Below are positions 43,531 through 54,760 of a stretch of 64,000 nucleotides of DNA, piece after piece. The first letter of the stretch is position 1. Every line of letters starts with the position of its first letter. The notes under the pieces are model-generated. The model made no database searches. It saw only the letters and a program-made list of their open reading frames with translations, and was not told where the DNA came from. The stretch covers positions 5,518,001 to 5,582,000 of the forward strand of contig NZ_CP107853.1 of NCBI RefSeq assembly GCF_036013525.1, given 5' to 3'. This stretch comes from Nonomuraea sp. NBC_00507 (lineage in GTDB: Bacteria; Actinomycetota; Actinomycetes; Streptosporangiales; Streptosporangiaceae). The position numbers and the translations under genes were made by a program.

Positions 43531-43776
43531 GTATCGCCTTTCGGGTCACCCCCGCCGAAGCGAGGATCTGGCGTCAGTCACTTGGACAACATCTAACCGG
43601 ACGTGGAGCTTCCCAACCTCCCCCTCTCTACGCCCAGAGCAGAATGTGTCCGATAGTAATGACGATCAGCCGGTTGGTAACGGCAAACGTGTCGCCATGG
43701 CAAGCTTGTACGCGTGCGTATGGGAAGAACGGTAGGCTACGCACACGTGTTCGATGCTTAGACCTGGGGAGCTGGA

Positions 43777-45843
<2,067 letters not shown>

Positions 45844-45849
45844 AGGCCG

Positions 45850-45912
45850 CCAGACGGCGTTCCGTCCCTCCTGCACCATGTTCGAGGTGCAGGAGGCCTA
45901 AGAGCCGTCTGG
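45850..45912 (+). terminator. Nested two-stem terminator after parE
   Basis: Outer stem CCAGACGG (45850-45857) with CCGTCTGG (45905-45912); inner perfect 11-bp stem CCTCCTGCACC (45867-45877) with 45886-45896 and an 8-nt loop. It begins seven bases past the parE stop. Confidence 0.75.
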
Positions 45913-46040
45913 GCGCGTTCCTGGGGCCGTCCTAGGCCTCTCTGGAGCTGGTGCGCCCTGTCTCGCGCCGGCACGTACGAGATCGTGCTGTATGAGAGGG
46001 CGGCGCCCCGCGCCTGGAAGCAGCAGCCTGGTCTCGCCCT

Positions 46041-46535
46041 TCAGAACTCGGACGCGGTCAGGCGGCCCGTCCGGACGTCGTAGATCGCACCGGCCACCGG
46101 CATGTCCGCGGGCAGGAACGGGCTGGTGCGGATACGGGTCAGATCGTGGCGCAGCGCCTCGTACTGGTCGGGCACCGTATGAAACTCCAGGCTGCGGGTA
46201 TCCACCCCGCGCTCGCTGGTGAGGGCGTGCACGTCCGCGTCCGTCACCTTGGCCATGCCGCAGTCGGTGTGCGGCATCACCAGCACGCGCTCGACTCCGA
46301 GCAGGTAAACGGCCAGCACCAGCGTCCGCAGCACGTCATCGGTCACGCGGGCGCCGGCGTTGCGGAGAATCTTGGCGTCGCCCGCCTGCAACCCGAGCAG
46401 GCCGAGCGGGTCGATGCGCGAGTCCATGCAGGTCACGACGGCCAGCCCGCGGGCTGCCCGGCCGGTGAGCTCGGAGCTCCCGAAGTCTTTCGCAAACTTA
46501 GCGTTGGCGGCATACAGGTCGTCGAACGCACTCAT
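46041..46535 (-). CDS. Beta-class carbonic anhydrase
   Basis: A 164-residue protein. Zinc ligands and catalytic pair are visible: CMDSRID (Cys36, Asp38, Arg40) and PHTDCGM (His89, Cys92). LRNAGARVTDDVLRTLVLAV is the usual segment between them. It interconverts CO2 and bicarbonate in the cytosol. ATG 46535 is used; upstream CATCAT seven bases away may be a weak -10. Length fits the short actinobacterial group. Convergent with parE. Confidence 0.95.
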   Translation of the reverse strand: MSAFDDLYAANAKFAKDFGSSELTGRAARGLAVVTCMDSRIDPLGLLGLQAGDAKILRNAGARVTDDVLRTLVLAVYLLGVERVLVMPHTDCGMAKVTDADVHALTSERGVDTRSLEFHTVPDQYEALRHDLTRIRTSPFLPADMPVAGAIYDVRTGRLTASEF

Positions 46536-46676
46536 GTCCCAGATGATGACACCACCCTCAAAAGTGGCTGCTCCCGGGGTGGCGACAGGCGGGAGTTGGC
46601 AAAGGTCCCACGAAAGCGCGTCACCTTGCGTGATGATGTCGTAGCCGCATGTACGTGATCTAAGAAGGTTTCAGTC

Positions 46677-46994
46677 GTGACCAGGTCCGAATCGCTCGCC
46701 GCGTATCTCCGTGCTCAAGCCTGGCGCCGCCTTGACCGCGTGGAGTCCAACGACGACGGTCGCAATGCCAAGTGCGCGCTGGCCCTCATCGACACCGCCG
46801 CCTACGCCGCCAGCCTGCCCGATGACGATCCGCTCATCCTGATGCTGGACCAGGCGGGCTGCTTCGGGCCTTTGGGGTGTGAGGAGTTCGATCCCGGGGA
46901 AGCGGGCGCCCGGCTGATCCGGCACTGGCAGGGCGGCCAGCCGCACGAGCTCCTACTCGCGCTCCCGACGGCGATCTCCGCCTCCACCCGCTGA
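46677..46994 (+). CDS. Hypothetical protein (105 residues)
   Basis: A small soluble protein not recognised. It starts MTRSESLAAYLRAQAWRRLD, has a helical N-terminal half (NAKCALALIDTAAYAASLPD) and a Gly/Pro-richer second half (LDQAGCFGPLGCEEFDPGE) with three cysteines. GTG 46677 has AGAAGG at good spacing, and codon third positions are G/C-rich, supporting a real gene. It ends about 40 bp before the 13-bp minisatellite. Confidence 0.65.
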   Translation: MTRSESLAAYLRAQAWRRLDRVESNDDGRNAKCALALIDTAAYAASLPDDDPLILMLDQAGCFGPLGCEEFDPGEAGARLIRHWQGGQPHELLLALPTAISASTR

Positions 46995-47035
46995 CCGACC
47001 CCGTCATCCGGCCCCGTCATCCGATCCCGTCACTC

Positions 47036-47334
47036 GTGCTCGCCACTCGTGCTCGCCACTCGTGCTCGCCACTCGTGCTCGCCACCTGTGCTCGCCACCT
47101 GTGCTCGCCACCTGTGCTCGCCACCTGTGCTCGCCACCTGTGCTCGCCACCTGTGCTCGCCACCCGTGCTCATCACTCGTGCTCGCCACCTGTGCTCGCC
47201 ACCCGTGCTCATCACTCGTGCTCGCCACCTGTGCTCGCCACCTGTGCTCGCCACCCGTGCTCATCACTCGTGCTCGCCACCTGTGCTCGCCACCTGTGCT
47301 CGCCACCCGTGCTCATCACTCGTGCTCGCCATCT
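47036..47334. repeat. 13-bp x23 minisatellite
   Basis: GTGCTCGCCACCT-type units occur every 13 bp from 47036 to 47334, 23 copies without interruption. Variants (CGCCACT, CGCCACC, CATCACT) recur in a later 39-bp higher-order order of three units. As 13 is not a multiple of three, all frames stay open by repetition; none has a convincing start signal, so it is treated as non-coding. The flanking 47335-47523 holds nothing I can support. Confidence 0.95.
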
Positions 47335-47523
47335 CCACGGGTGCGCGCCGTCTTCAAGGGCAAAAGAGCTTTTGGGCAACCCCCTCGGGCTGGACGCCGC
47401 ACTGCGTGCCTTCGGCCCGCTGGGCTCGCCGTAAACGCCGGTATCGGGTCGGCCGTCGCGGGCATGCCCAGCCCGGTGGTCTGGGCATGCCGAGCGGGGT
47501 CAGGCGCAAGCGTTCAGTGCCGT

Positions 47524-48087
47524 TCAGGCGGGCTCGTTGCCCGGCTTCCACTTGATGCTGCAGCCGAGCGACGGGCTCTGCTCCGCGGGCACCTCGCCGC
47601 CCTCCAGCAGGGCGTCGATGGCCGCCCGCAGCGACGCGCCGGTCACCGGCACCGAGTTGCCGGGGCGGGAGCCGTCGAATTCTCCCCGGTAGACGAGCTT
47701 GAGCCGGGAGTCGTACAGGAAGAAGTCGGGCGTGCAGGCGGCCTTGTACGCCTTGGCCACCTCCTGGGTGTCGTCCAGCAAGTACGGGAACGTGAACCCG
47801 GCTCGGGCGGCCTGCTCGGCCAGGTGTGTGGGATCGTCGTCCGGGTAATTAACGCTGTCGTTGCTGCAGATGGCGACGATCGACAGCCGGGCGCCGTAGT
47901 CCGCGGCCAGCGCGCCCAGGCCCTTCTCGATGTGCCGCACGTAGGGGCAGTGGTTGGAGAGGAAGACCACCAGTGTGGCGGGAGAGTCTTTGAGGTCTTC
48001 CAGCGAGACGCTGCCGCCGTCGATAGCGGTGAGATCGAAGTCGGGCGCGGGAGCGCCGAGCGGAACCATGAACGAGTTGACAGCCAT
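47524..48087 (-). CDS. Thioredoxin-fold (AhpC/TSA-type) protein
   Basis: About 187 residues. LGAPAPDFDLTAIDGGSVSL and then LVVFLSNHCPYVRHIEKGLG identify the redoxin fold; the active-site region is CPYV with a single Cys, not CxxC. LSIVAICSNDSVNYPDDDP and ACTPDFFLYDSRLKLVYRGE follow, the latter a second conserved Cys. Such proteins act as thiol peroxidases or redox chaperones. ATG 48087 is chosen; ATG 48096 is possible, neither with a clear ribosome site. Divergent from the VOC gene. Confidence 0.88.
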   Translation of the reverse strand: MAVNSFMVPLGAPAPDFDLTAIDGGSVSLEDLKDSPATLVVFLSNHCPYVRHIEKGLGALAADYGARLSIVAICSNDSVNYPDDDPTHLAEQAARAGFTFPYLLDDTQEVAKAYKAACTPDFFLYDSRLKLVYRGEFDGSRPGNSVPVTGASLRAAIDALLEGGEVPAEQSPSLGCSIKWKPGNEPA

Positions 48088-48123
48088 GGCATCCATTGTC
48101 GCAACCACGTCAGAGAGAGGTGA

Positions 48124-48498
48124 ATGATGAGCGGCATCGCGGAATTCCGGACCGTCGTGCTCGACACGCCCGATCCCCCAGGGCTGGCCGAGTTCTACTC
48201 CCGGCTGCTCGGCTGGCCGATCACGTCGGTCGAGGACGATTGGGTGGTGGTGACCGACGGGGGGCCGCCCCGGCGGCTGGCGTTCCAGCTCGCACCCGAC
48301 TTCCGGCAGCCGACCTGGCCCGACCCCGAGCGGCCGCAGCAGTTCCACCTCGATCTCACCGTGGACGACATGGAGGAGGCGGAGAAGCGGGTGCTCGAGA
48401 TCGGCGCGGTCAAGCATGAGCACCAGCCCAGCGAGGACGACAGCTTCCGGGTGTTCCTCGATCCGGCCGGGCACCCGTTCTGCCTCTGCCGGGACTGA
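48124..48498 (+). CDS. VOC-superfamily (glyoxalase-like) protein
   Basis: A 124-residue single-module VOC protein. FRTVVLDTPDPPGLAEFYSR and LLGWPIT are the first module; QQFHLDLTVDDMEEAEKRVL and the ending FRVFLDPAGHPFCLCRD form the second. Candidate metal ligands His and Glu/Asp are present. Many members are uncharacterised dioxygenase- or glyoxalase-like enzymes. GAGAGAGGTGA precedes ATG 48124. Confidence 0.88.
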   Translation: MMSGIAEFRTVVLDTPDPPGLAEFYSRLLGWPITSVEDDWVVVTDGGPPRRLAFQLAPDFRQPTWPDPERPQQFHLDLTVDDMEEAEKRVLEIGAVKHEHQPSEDDSFRVFLDPAGHPFCLCRD

Positions 48499-48554
48499 CC
48501 CGCCCCCGGTCCCTGCTACCAAGCCGGCCCCACTCCAACGCCAGGCCGTAGACT

Positions 48555-48586
48555 CCGACGCCCCCGGGGCTTGCCGGGGGCGTCGG
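48555..48586. terminator. Bidirectional terminator between VOC and parC genes
   Basis: CCGACGCCCCCGG (48555-48567) pairs perfectly (13 bp) with 48574-48586, loop of six. The stop of parC is at 48596 on the minus strand and the VOC gene ends at 48498 on the plus strand. Confidence 0.85.
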
Positions 48587-48595
48587 GGGGTGTGG

Positions 48596-51100
48596 CTACT
48601 CGTCTTCGGGCGGCGAGGCCGAGGACTCGACGGCGGGCGGGAGGGTTTCCTGGCCGGAGCCGAGGGCGCCGCCGATGGCGCCGATGGTGTGTGTCAGGCG
48701 GACACCTGAGCCGTCCCGGCGCCCGATCTCCTCAGGCAACGGCACCGGCTTGCCGACCCCGGACACCGCCTTGGCCGGAGCAGGCCCCGCCCACGCCAGC
48801 AGCAACTCGTCCTCGCCCTTCAAGAACCGCTGTGCCCGCACCCCACCGGTGGCCCGCCCCTTGGCGGGGAACTCGGCGTAGTCGGACACCTTGCCACCGC
48901 CCACCTGCGTCCCCGGCAGGGCCGTCGATGACCCGGCGATCGTGACCACGTGCGCGGGCAGCTCAGGATCGACCACGCCGAACCAGATCGCCCTGGCCCC
49001 GTCCTCCAGCCGGATCCCCGCCATGCCGCCCGCCGGCCGCCCCTGCGGTCGCACCAGCGAGGCCGGGAATCGCAGCAACTGGGCGTTGGAGGCGATGAAC
49101 ACCAGGTCGTGCGACTCGGACACCAGCTCGACCGCGCCCACCACGCTGTCGCCGTCCTTCAAGGTGATCACTTCGAAGTCGTCGCGGTTGGCAGGATAGT
49201 CGGGCACCACCCGCTTGACCACGCCCTGCGCCGTGCCCACGGCCAGCCCAGGCCCGTCGGGATCCAGCGAGCCCAGGCCGATGACCTGCTCGTCGGGCAG
49301 CAGTGAGACGTATTCGGAGACCGGGTGACCGCCGGACAGCGACGGCGGGTTGGCCGTGGACGGCAGAGTCGGCAGGTCCACGACCTGGACCCGGATCAGC
49401 CGGCCCAGCGACGTCACCACGCCGACCTCGCCCCGCACCGAGGTGCGTACAGCCGAGACCAGCACGTCATGGGCCGAACGTTCGCCCTCGCCCGGCAGCG
49501 GCGTCGCGTCGGAGGTGCGGGCCAGCAGGCCGGTCGACGACAGCAGCGCCAGGCACGGGTCGTCGGCCACCTGGAGCGAGACGACGGGGGTCCGGGCCAC
49601 GCCGGGGGCCTCCAGCAGGACCGTGCGGCGCGGCGTGCCGTATTTCTTGGCCACGTCGGCCAGCTCGCCCGAGACGACCTGGCGCATCTTGGCCTCCGAG
49701 GACAGGATCTCGGTCAGCTTGGCGATCTCGTCGCTCAGCGTCTCCTTCTCCCGGTCCAGCTCCAGCTTGTCGTAGCGGGTCAGGCGGCGCAGCGGCGTGT
49801 CGAGAATGTAGGCGGCCTGGATCTCGGTCAGGTCGAACACGTCCATCAACCGCGTGCGCGCCTGTGCCGAGTCGTCGGAGGCACGGATGACCTGGATGAC
49901 CTCGTCGATGTTGAGCAGCGCGATGATCAGGCCGTCGACCAGGTGCAGGCGTTCTTCGCGCTTGCGGCGCCGGTATTCCGACCTGCGGCGCACCACCTCG
50001 AGCCGGTGGTCGACATAGACCTGGAGCAGCTCGCGCAGTCCCAGCGTGCGCGGCTCGCCGTCCACCAGGGCGACGTTGTTGATGCCGAACGTCTCCTCCA
50101 TCGGCGTCAGCCGGTAGAGCTCCTCCAGGACGGCCTCGGGGATGAAGCCGTTCTTGATCTCGATGACCAGCTGCAGGCCCTTGTGCCGGTCGGTGAGGTC
50201 CTTCAGGTCGGCGATGCCCTGGAGCTTCTTGGAGGTGACCAGCTCCTTGATCTTGGTGACCACGCGCTCGGGGCCGACGTTGTAGGGCAGCTCGGTGACG
50301 ATGATGCCCTTGCGGCGCGGGGTGATCTGCTCGACGGCGCACTTGGCCCGCATCCGGAACGTGCCACGCCCGGTCTCGTACGCGTCCCGCACCCCCTGCA
50401 GCCCGATGATCGAGCCGCCGGTCGGCAGGTCGGGACCGGGCACGAACCTCATCAGCTCGTCCAGCGTCGCGTCCGGCTTCTTGATCAGGTGCCGGGCGGC
50501 CGCCACGACCTCGGTGAGGTTGTGCGGCGCCATGTTGGTCGCCATGCCGACCGCGATGCCGCTCGTGCCGTTGACCAGCAGGTTGGGGAATGCCGACGGC
50601 ATGACGCCGGGCTCGGTCTCCTGCCCGTCGTAGTTGGGCTTGAAGTCGACGGTCTCCTCGTCGAGCGACTCCACCATGAGCATGGCGGCCGGGGCCAGCC
50701 TGGCCTCGGTGTATCGCATGGCGGCGGGCAGGTCGTCGGGCGAGCCGAAGTTGCCGTGGCCGTCCACCAGCGGCAGCCGCATGGAGAACGGCTGCGCCAG
50801 CCGCACCAGCGCGTCATAGATGGCGGAGTCGCCGTGCGGGTGCAGCTTGCCCATGACGTCGCCGACGACGCGTGAGGACTTGACGTGCCCGCGGTCGGGG
50901 CGCAGGCCCATCTCGCTCATGGAGTAGAGGATGCGCCGCTGCACGGGCTTGAGGCCGTCACGCGCGTCGGGCAGGGCCCGCTGGTAGATCACCGAGTAGG
51001 CGTACTCGAGAAAGCTCGTGCGCATTTCGGAGGAGACGTCGATGTCGACGATCCGCTCCTCGAAGTCCTCAGGCGGGGGTGCAGTCGTACGTCGGGCCAT
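48596..51100 (-). CDS. parC: DNA topoisomerase IV subunit A
   Basis: An 834-residue type IIA breakage-reunion subunit. [20 protein letters not shown] and [20 protein letters not shown] (quinolone-determining region with Ser92 and Asp96) precede the catalytic Arg129-Tyr130 in [31 protein letters not shown] follows. The C-terminal beta-propeller (about 500-800) lacks a clear GyrA box, consistent with ParC. With ParE it separates daughter chromosomes. The start is in front of a leader with no long unaccounted coding region. Unlike many bacteria, parC and parE are not one operon here but converge across 2.7 kb. Confidence 0.93.
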   Translation of the reverse strand: MARRTTAPPPEDFEERIVDIDVSSEMRTSFLEYAYSVIYQRALPDARDGLKPVQRRILYSMSEMGLRPDRGHVKSSRVVGDVMGKLHPHGDSAIYDALVRLAQPFSMRLPLVDGHGNFGSPDDLPAAMRYTEARLAPAAMLMVESLDEETVDFKPNYDGQETEPGVMPSAFPNLLVNGTSGIAVGMATNMAPHNLTEVVAAARHLIKKPDATLDELMRFVPGPDLPTGGSIIGLQGVRDAYETGRGTFRMRAKCAVEQITPRRKGIIVTELPYNVGPERVVTKIKELVTSKKLQGIADLKDLTDRHKGLQLVIEIKNGFIPEAVLEELYRLTPMEETFGINNVALVDGEPRTLGLRELLQVYVDHRLEVVRRRSEYRRRKREERLHLVDGLIIALLNIDEVIQVIRASDDSAQARTRLMDVFDLTEIQAAYILDTPLRRLTRYDKLELDREKETLSDEIAKLTEILSSEAKMRQVVSGELADVAKKYGTPRRTVLLEAPGVARTPVVSLQVADDPCLALLSSTGLLARTSDATPLPGEGERSAHDVLVSAVRTSVRGEVGVVTSLGRLIRVQVVDLPTLPSTANPPSLSGGHPVSEYVSLLPDEQVIGLGSLDPDGPGLAVGTAQGVVKRVVPDYPANRDDFEVITLKDGDSVVGAVELVSESHDLVFIASNAQLLRFPASLVRPQGRPAGGMAGIRLEDGARAIWFGVVDPELPAHVVTIAGSSTALPGTQVGGGKVSDYAEFPAKGRATGGVRAQRFLKGEDELLLAWAGPAPAKAVSGVGKPVPLPEEIGRRDGSGVRLTHTIGAIGGALGSGQETLPPAVESSASPPEDE

Positions 51101-51199
51101 CTTGTGCTGCGCGGCTGCCTCGGCCGTCGCGCCGAGGGGAAGCGCATCCTCCTTCTGCTCTCGTGCTGTAACCGTAGCCGTCAGCTCGCTGGAGAAGCG

Positions 51200-51352
51200 T
51201 CAGATCGGCGTGTGAGGCGTCGACGTCACCCGTCCCGGTCGCGAGGTGATGGCGGCCAGAGGCGCGTGGGTCACGCGACCAGGAGGGGTTCCGGTGTGTT
51301 CGCCTTTGGAGATGATGGCACGAGCCGGGTCCCCTGTGGCATATCCAGCCAT
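51200..51352 (-). CDS. Possible 50-residue peptide upstream of parC
   Basis: A short frame with a strong GAGGAGG seven to eight bases before ATG 51352. The product begins MAGYATGDPARAIISKGEHT, continues with TPPGRVTHAPLAAI and ends VTSTPHTPI. It has no Cys, signal peptide or membrane segment. Its third codon positions are less G/C-rich than those of neighbouring genes, which argues against a conserved gene. It reads toward parC and could be a leader peptide; kept as a candidate because of the ribosome site. Confidence 0.3.
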   Translation of the reverse strand: MAGYATGDPARAIISKGEHTGTPPGRVTHAPLAAITSRPGRVTSTPHTPI

Positions 51353-51498
51353 GGAAGACGCCTCCTCGCCAATGACTGAGCTGGTCATCCACCCGGCAAG
51401 GAAGCCGGGAAAGGTATGACGGCGAACATCGTGCCCGAACCACGATGGTACTCGATGCCGGCCACTTATCGCAGACTTGTTCGATAGCGCGTTTCTGG

Positions 51499-51526
51499 TT
51501 GACCAAGCAATTGCTTGGTGTTACCT
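51499..51526 (+). promoter_or_regulatory. Promoter with a perfect 18-bp operator palindrome
   Basis: TTGACC (51499-51504) and TTACCT (51521-51526), 16 bp apart, look like -35 and -10 elements. Between and overlapping them lies ACCAAGCAATTGCTTGGT (51502-51519), a perfect palindrome of the TetR-operator type. It would repress the dioxygenase gene starting at 51560. No TetR gene is adjacent, so the regulator acts from elsewhere. Confidence 0.65.
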
Positions 51527-51559
51527 TGCCGACGAGGATTCCGCGTTCCCGGAGGCGTC

Positions 51560-52384
51560 ATGATCGAGTTTCATCCCGTGACCAAGCACATCGGCGCCGA
51601 GGTCACCGGGGTCGATCTGCGCAAGCCGCTGTCGCAGGAGGAGGTCGCGACTCTGCGGGAGGGCTGGCTCAAGCACCTCGTGCTGTTCTTCCGCGACCAG
51701 CACATCGACGACGAGCAGCACCTGCAGTTCGCCCTGAACTTCGGCACGCTCAACCACCCGGCCTTCAAGAAGGACGCCGCCAGCCCCATCCATGTGCTCG
51801 ACCAGACCTCACCCAAGGGCGAGGGGGGCGACGAGTGGCACAGCGACAACACCTTCGAGCCCACGCCGCCCATGGGCTCGCTGTTGCGCTGCGTCCAGCT
51901 GCCCAGCGTGGGCGGTGACACGTGCTGGGCGAACACCTACCTGGCGTACGAAACGTTGTCTCCGTCGCTGCAGCGGCTGTGTGACGAGCTGACGGCCGTG
52001 CACGACATCACGATGTCGATGAAGAAGGCGATCGCCAAGGGGCATCCGTTCGACCTGGCCGAGATCCAGGCCAGGTGGCCGCCGATCGAGCGGCCGGTGG
52101 TGCGCGTGCACGCGGAGACGGGCAGGAAGGCCCTGTTCGTGAACCGGTCCTCGACGACCCGCCTGGTCGGCCTGTCGGACCGGGAGAACGAGGCGCTGCT
52201 GCCGTTCCTGATTGATCACATCCGCTCGCCGGAGTACCAGTGCCGCCTGCGGTGGCGGCCCGGCACCCTCGCCTTCTGGGACAACCGGCCGACCCAGCAC
52301 TACGCGGTGGCCGACTACACCGAGCGCCGCCGCATGCACCGGGTCACGATCAACGCCTTCCCGGAGCACGGGGATCCGTCCTGA
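51560..52384 (+). CDS. TauD/TfdA-family Fe(II)/2-oxoglutarate dioxygenase
   Basis: A 274-residue protein. FHPVTKHIGAEVTGVDLRKP is the family N-terminus; WHSDNTFEPTPPMGSLLRC gives the metal-binding His-x-Asp; FWDNRPTQHYAVADYTERRR contains the second His and the Arg that binds 2-oxoglutarate. Members attack sulfonates, alkyl sulfates, phenoxyacetates and other substrates; none is indicated by neighbours. ATG 51560 is supported by GGAGG six bases upstream, and a palindrome with promoter elements lies just before it. Confidence 0.93.
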   Translation: MIEFHPVTKHIGAEVTGVDLRKPLSQEEVATLREGWLKHLVLFFRDQHIDDEQHLQFALNFGTLNHPAFKKDAASPIHVLDQTSPKGEGGDEWHSDNTFEPTPPMGSLLRCVQLPSVGGDTCWANTYLAYETLSPSLQRLCDELTAVHDITMSMKKAIAKGHPFDLAEIQARWPPIERPVVRVHAETGRKALFVNRSSTTRLVGLSDRENEALLPFLIDHIRSPEYQCRLRWRPGTLAFWDNRPTQHYAVADYTERRRMHRVTINAFPEHGDPS

Positions 52385-52611
52385 GTGCGGTTCCGTACGT
52401 CCGCCCTGCCCGTCGTGCCGGCTCGCGATTCACCACGCGGCCGGTCCACGAGGCGCACGTATCGGCGCCCGGCTCGGTGAACCGGAGGAGCGTTCCCCTG
52501 GACGGGGCCCGGCCCCGTGCGGCGGGTGGAGCCCAGTCGGCGCAGCCGTACAGGATGGGGTTTCACGAGGAGGAGCGCGAACCACGGCGGGAAAGGTGGT
52601 AACAAGGGTGC

Positions 52612-54729
52612 ATGATTGACGCCCCCGATGCCGGGATGCTGCGGCAAGAGGCCGAGGAACGCCTTCAAGCGCTGGCCGGAGCGCACGCGAGGCTCCGCGA
52701 CGACCAGTGGTCGGCCATCGAGGCCCTCGTCCTCGACCGGCGCAGGGTGCTGGTCGTGCAGCGCACCGGCTGGGGCAAGTCGGCCGTCTACTTCGTGGCC
52801 ACCGCGCTCCTGCGGGAGCTGGGTGAGGGCCCCACGGTCATCGTCTCGCCGCTGCTGGCGCTGATGCGCAACCAGATCGCCGCCGCCGAGCGGGCCGGCA
52901 TCAGGGCCGTCACGATCAACTCCGCCAACCCGGAGGCGTGGGAGGAGATCTACGGCCAGGTCGCCGACGGCATGGTGGACGTGCTGCTGGTCAGCCCCGA
53001 GCGGCTCAACAACCCCGACTTCCGCGACAACGTGCTGCCCGAGCTGGCCGAGAGCGCCGGGCTCGTGGTGGTCGACGAGGCGCACTGCATCTCCGACTGG
53101 GGACACGACTTCAGGCCCGACTACCGCAGGCTGGCGCGGCTGTTCGAGGACCTGCCGCCCGGCATCCCCGTCCTCGCCACGACCGCCACCGCCAACGCCC
53201 GCGTCACCCGCGACGTGGCCGAGCAGATGCGCCTCCCCGCGGAGCTGCGGCCCGACGGGGACGACACGCTCGTGCTGCGCGGGCCGCTGGAGCGCGAGAG
53301 CCTGCACCTGTCCGTCGTACGCCTGCCCACGGCCGAGCAACGGCTGGCGTGGCTGGCCCAGACGCTGCGTGAGCTGCCCGGCTCCGGCATCGTCTACACG
53401 CTGACCGTGGCCGCCGCCCACGAGATCGCGGGCTACCTGCGCGAGCAGGGGCACGAGGTGGCCGCCTACTCCGGTCAGACCGACCCGGCCGAGCGGCTGG
53501 CGGCCGAGGAAGCACTGCTCAGCAACAAGATCAAGGCGTTGGTGGCCACGAGCGCGCTCGGGATGGGCTTCGACAAGCCCGACCTGGGATTCGTCGTGCA
53601 CGTGGGGGCGCCGCAGTCGCCGGTCGCCTACTACCAGCAGGTCGGCCGGGCCGGACGCGGGGTGGAGCGGGCCGAGGTGATCCTGCTGCCCGGCGTCGAG
53701 GACCGCGACATCTGGGCCTACTTCGCCTCGCTGGCGTTCCCGCCCGAGCCCGTCGTCCGCGCCACGCTCCAGACGCTCGAAGAACGCGGCGGCGTCATGT
53801 CCACCCCGGCGCTCGAGACCGCCGTCGATCTGAGCCGCAGCCGCCTGGAGATGATGCTCAAGGTCCTCGACGTGGACGGCGCCGTCCGGCGGGTCAAGGG
53901 CGGCTGGGAGGCCACCGGTGAGCCGTGGGCGTACGACACCGAGCGTTACACCCGCATCGCCGCCGAGCGCAGGGCCGAGCAGGAGGCCATGCTCGGCTAC
54001 CTGACCACGACCGAGTGCAGGGAGCACTACCTGCGCAGGCACCTCGACGACGAGTCCGCCCGGCCCTGCGGCCGCTGCGACAACTGCACGGGCAGGCACC
54101 GCTCGCCGGAGATCGCCGCGCAGGCCGTGGAAACCGCCCGCGAGCGGTTGAGCAGGCCCGGTGTCGAGATCGAGGCCCGCAAACAGTGGCCGACCGGCCT
54201 GGCAGACCTTTCCGGGCGGATCAAGCCGGAGCTGGGCGCGGAGCCGGGCCGGGCGCTCGGGCGGCTGACCGACATCGGGTGGGGCAACCGGCTGCGAGAG
54301 CTGTTCAACGGCGACGACGGGCCGATGGCCGACGACATGTTCGCGGCCGTCGTACGGGTGCTGTCCGCCTGGGACTGGCGTGAGCGGCCGGTGGCCGTGG
54401 TCAGCCTTCCGTCCGCGACGCGGCCGAAGCTCGTGCGCTCGTTCGCCGAGCGGCTGGCACAGGTCGGGCGGCTGACCTACCTCGGGGAGCTGGGCTATCG
54501 GGCCGGCTCGCCCGGACAGCAGTTCAACAGCGCCAAGCGCGTCCAGGCGGTCAGAGGCACCCTGGCCATGCCCAAGGACGTCGGCGCCCAGATCGCCCAG
54601 TGTGGTGGGCCCGTCCTGCTCGTGGACGACCGGGTCGACACTGGGTGGACGATGACGCTGGCCACCGCCCTCGTCCGCCACGCCGGCGCTCCGGCCGTGC
54701 TGCCGCTGGCCCTGGCGACCGTCAGCTGA
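52612..54729 (+). CDS. RecQ-family ATP-dependent DNA helicase with a phosphoribosyltransferase-like C-terminus
   Basis: A 705-residue protein. Helicase motifs: LVVQRTGWGKSAVYF (motif I, Lys56), VVVDEAHCISDWGHDFRPDY (motif II with RecQ-specific aromatic loop), then VLATTATANARVT, ALGMGFDKPD and YYQQVGRAGRG (motif VI). A zinc site follows (CREHYLRRHLDDESARPCGR, then CDNC). The last 130 residues, not part of standard RecQ, have GPVLLVDDRVDTGWTMTLAT, a PRPP-binding motif of type I phosphoribosyltransferases, after VAVVSLPSATRPKLVRSFAE. Such fusions exist in actinobacteria; the role of the tail is unknown. No HRDC domain is seen. Confidence 0.9.
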   Translation: MIDAPDAGMLRQEAEERLQALAGAHARLRDDQWSAIEALVLDRRRVLVVQRTGWGKSAVYFVATALLRELGEGPTVIVSPLLALMRNQIAAAERAGIRAVTINSANPEAWEEIYGQVADGMVDVLLVSPERLNNPDFRDNVLPELAESAGLVVVDEAHCISDWGHDFRPDYRRLARLFEDLPPGIPVLATTATANARVTRDVAEQMRLPAELRPDGDDTLVLRGPLERESLHLSVVRLPTAEQRLAWLAQTLRELPGSGIVYTLTVAAAHEIAGYLREQGHEVAAYSGQTDPAERLAAEEALLSNKIKALVATSALGMGFDKPDLGFVVHVGAPQSPVAYYQQVGRAGRGVERAEVILLPGVEDRDIWAYFASLAFPPEPVVRATLQTLEERGGVMSTPALETAVDLSRSRLEMMLKVLDVDGAVRRVKGGWEATGEPWAYDTERYTRIAAERRAEQEAMLGYLTTTECREHYLRRHLDDESARPCGRCDNCTGRHRSPEIAAQAVETARERLSRPGVEIEARKQWPTGLADLSGRIKPELGAEPGRALGRLTDIGWGNRLRELFNGDDGPMADDMFAAVVRVLSAWDWRERPVAVVSLPSATRPKLVRSFAERLAQVGRLTYLGELGYRAGSPGQQFNSAKRVQAVRGTLAMPKDVGAQIAQCGGPVLLVDDRVDTGWTMTLATALVRHAGAPAVLPLALATVS

Positions 54730-54755
54730 CGCCGGCGTTCAGCACGCCCGGCGTC
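54728..54755 (+). terminator. Terminator overlapping the recQ-like stop codon
   Basis: GACGCCGG (54728-54735) pairs with CCGGCGTC (54748-54755) around a 12-nt loop; the stem begins within the TGA stop codon. Confidence 0.55.
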
Positions 54756-54760
54756 TTGTC

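Noticed and set aside
47036..47334. CRISPR array
   Set aside because: The repeats are contiguous with no unique spacers and there are no cas genes.
47004..47555. Long open frames on both strands through the 13-bp repeat
   Set aside because: They arise because a 13-bp unit without stops is open in every frame; no start signal and no plausible protein composition.
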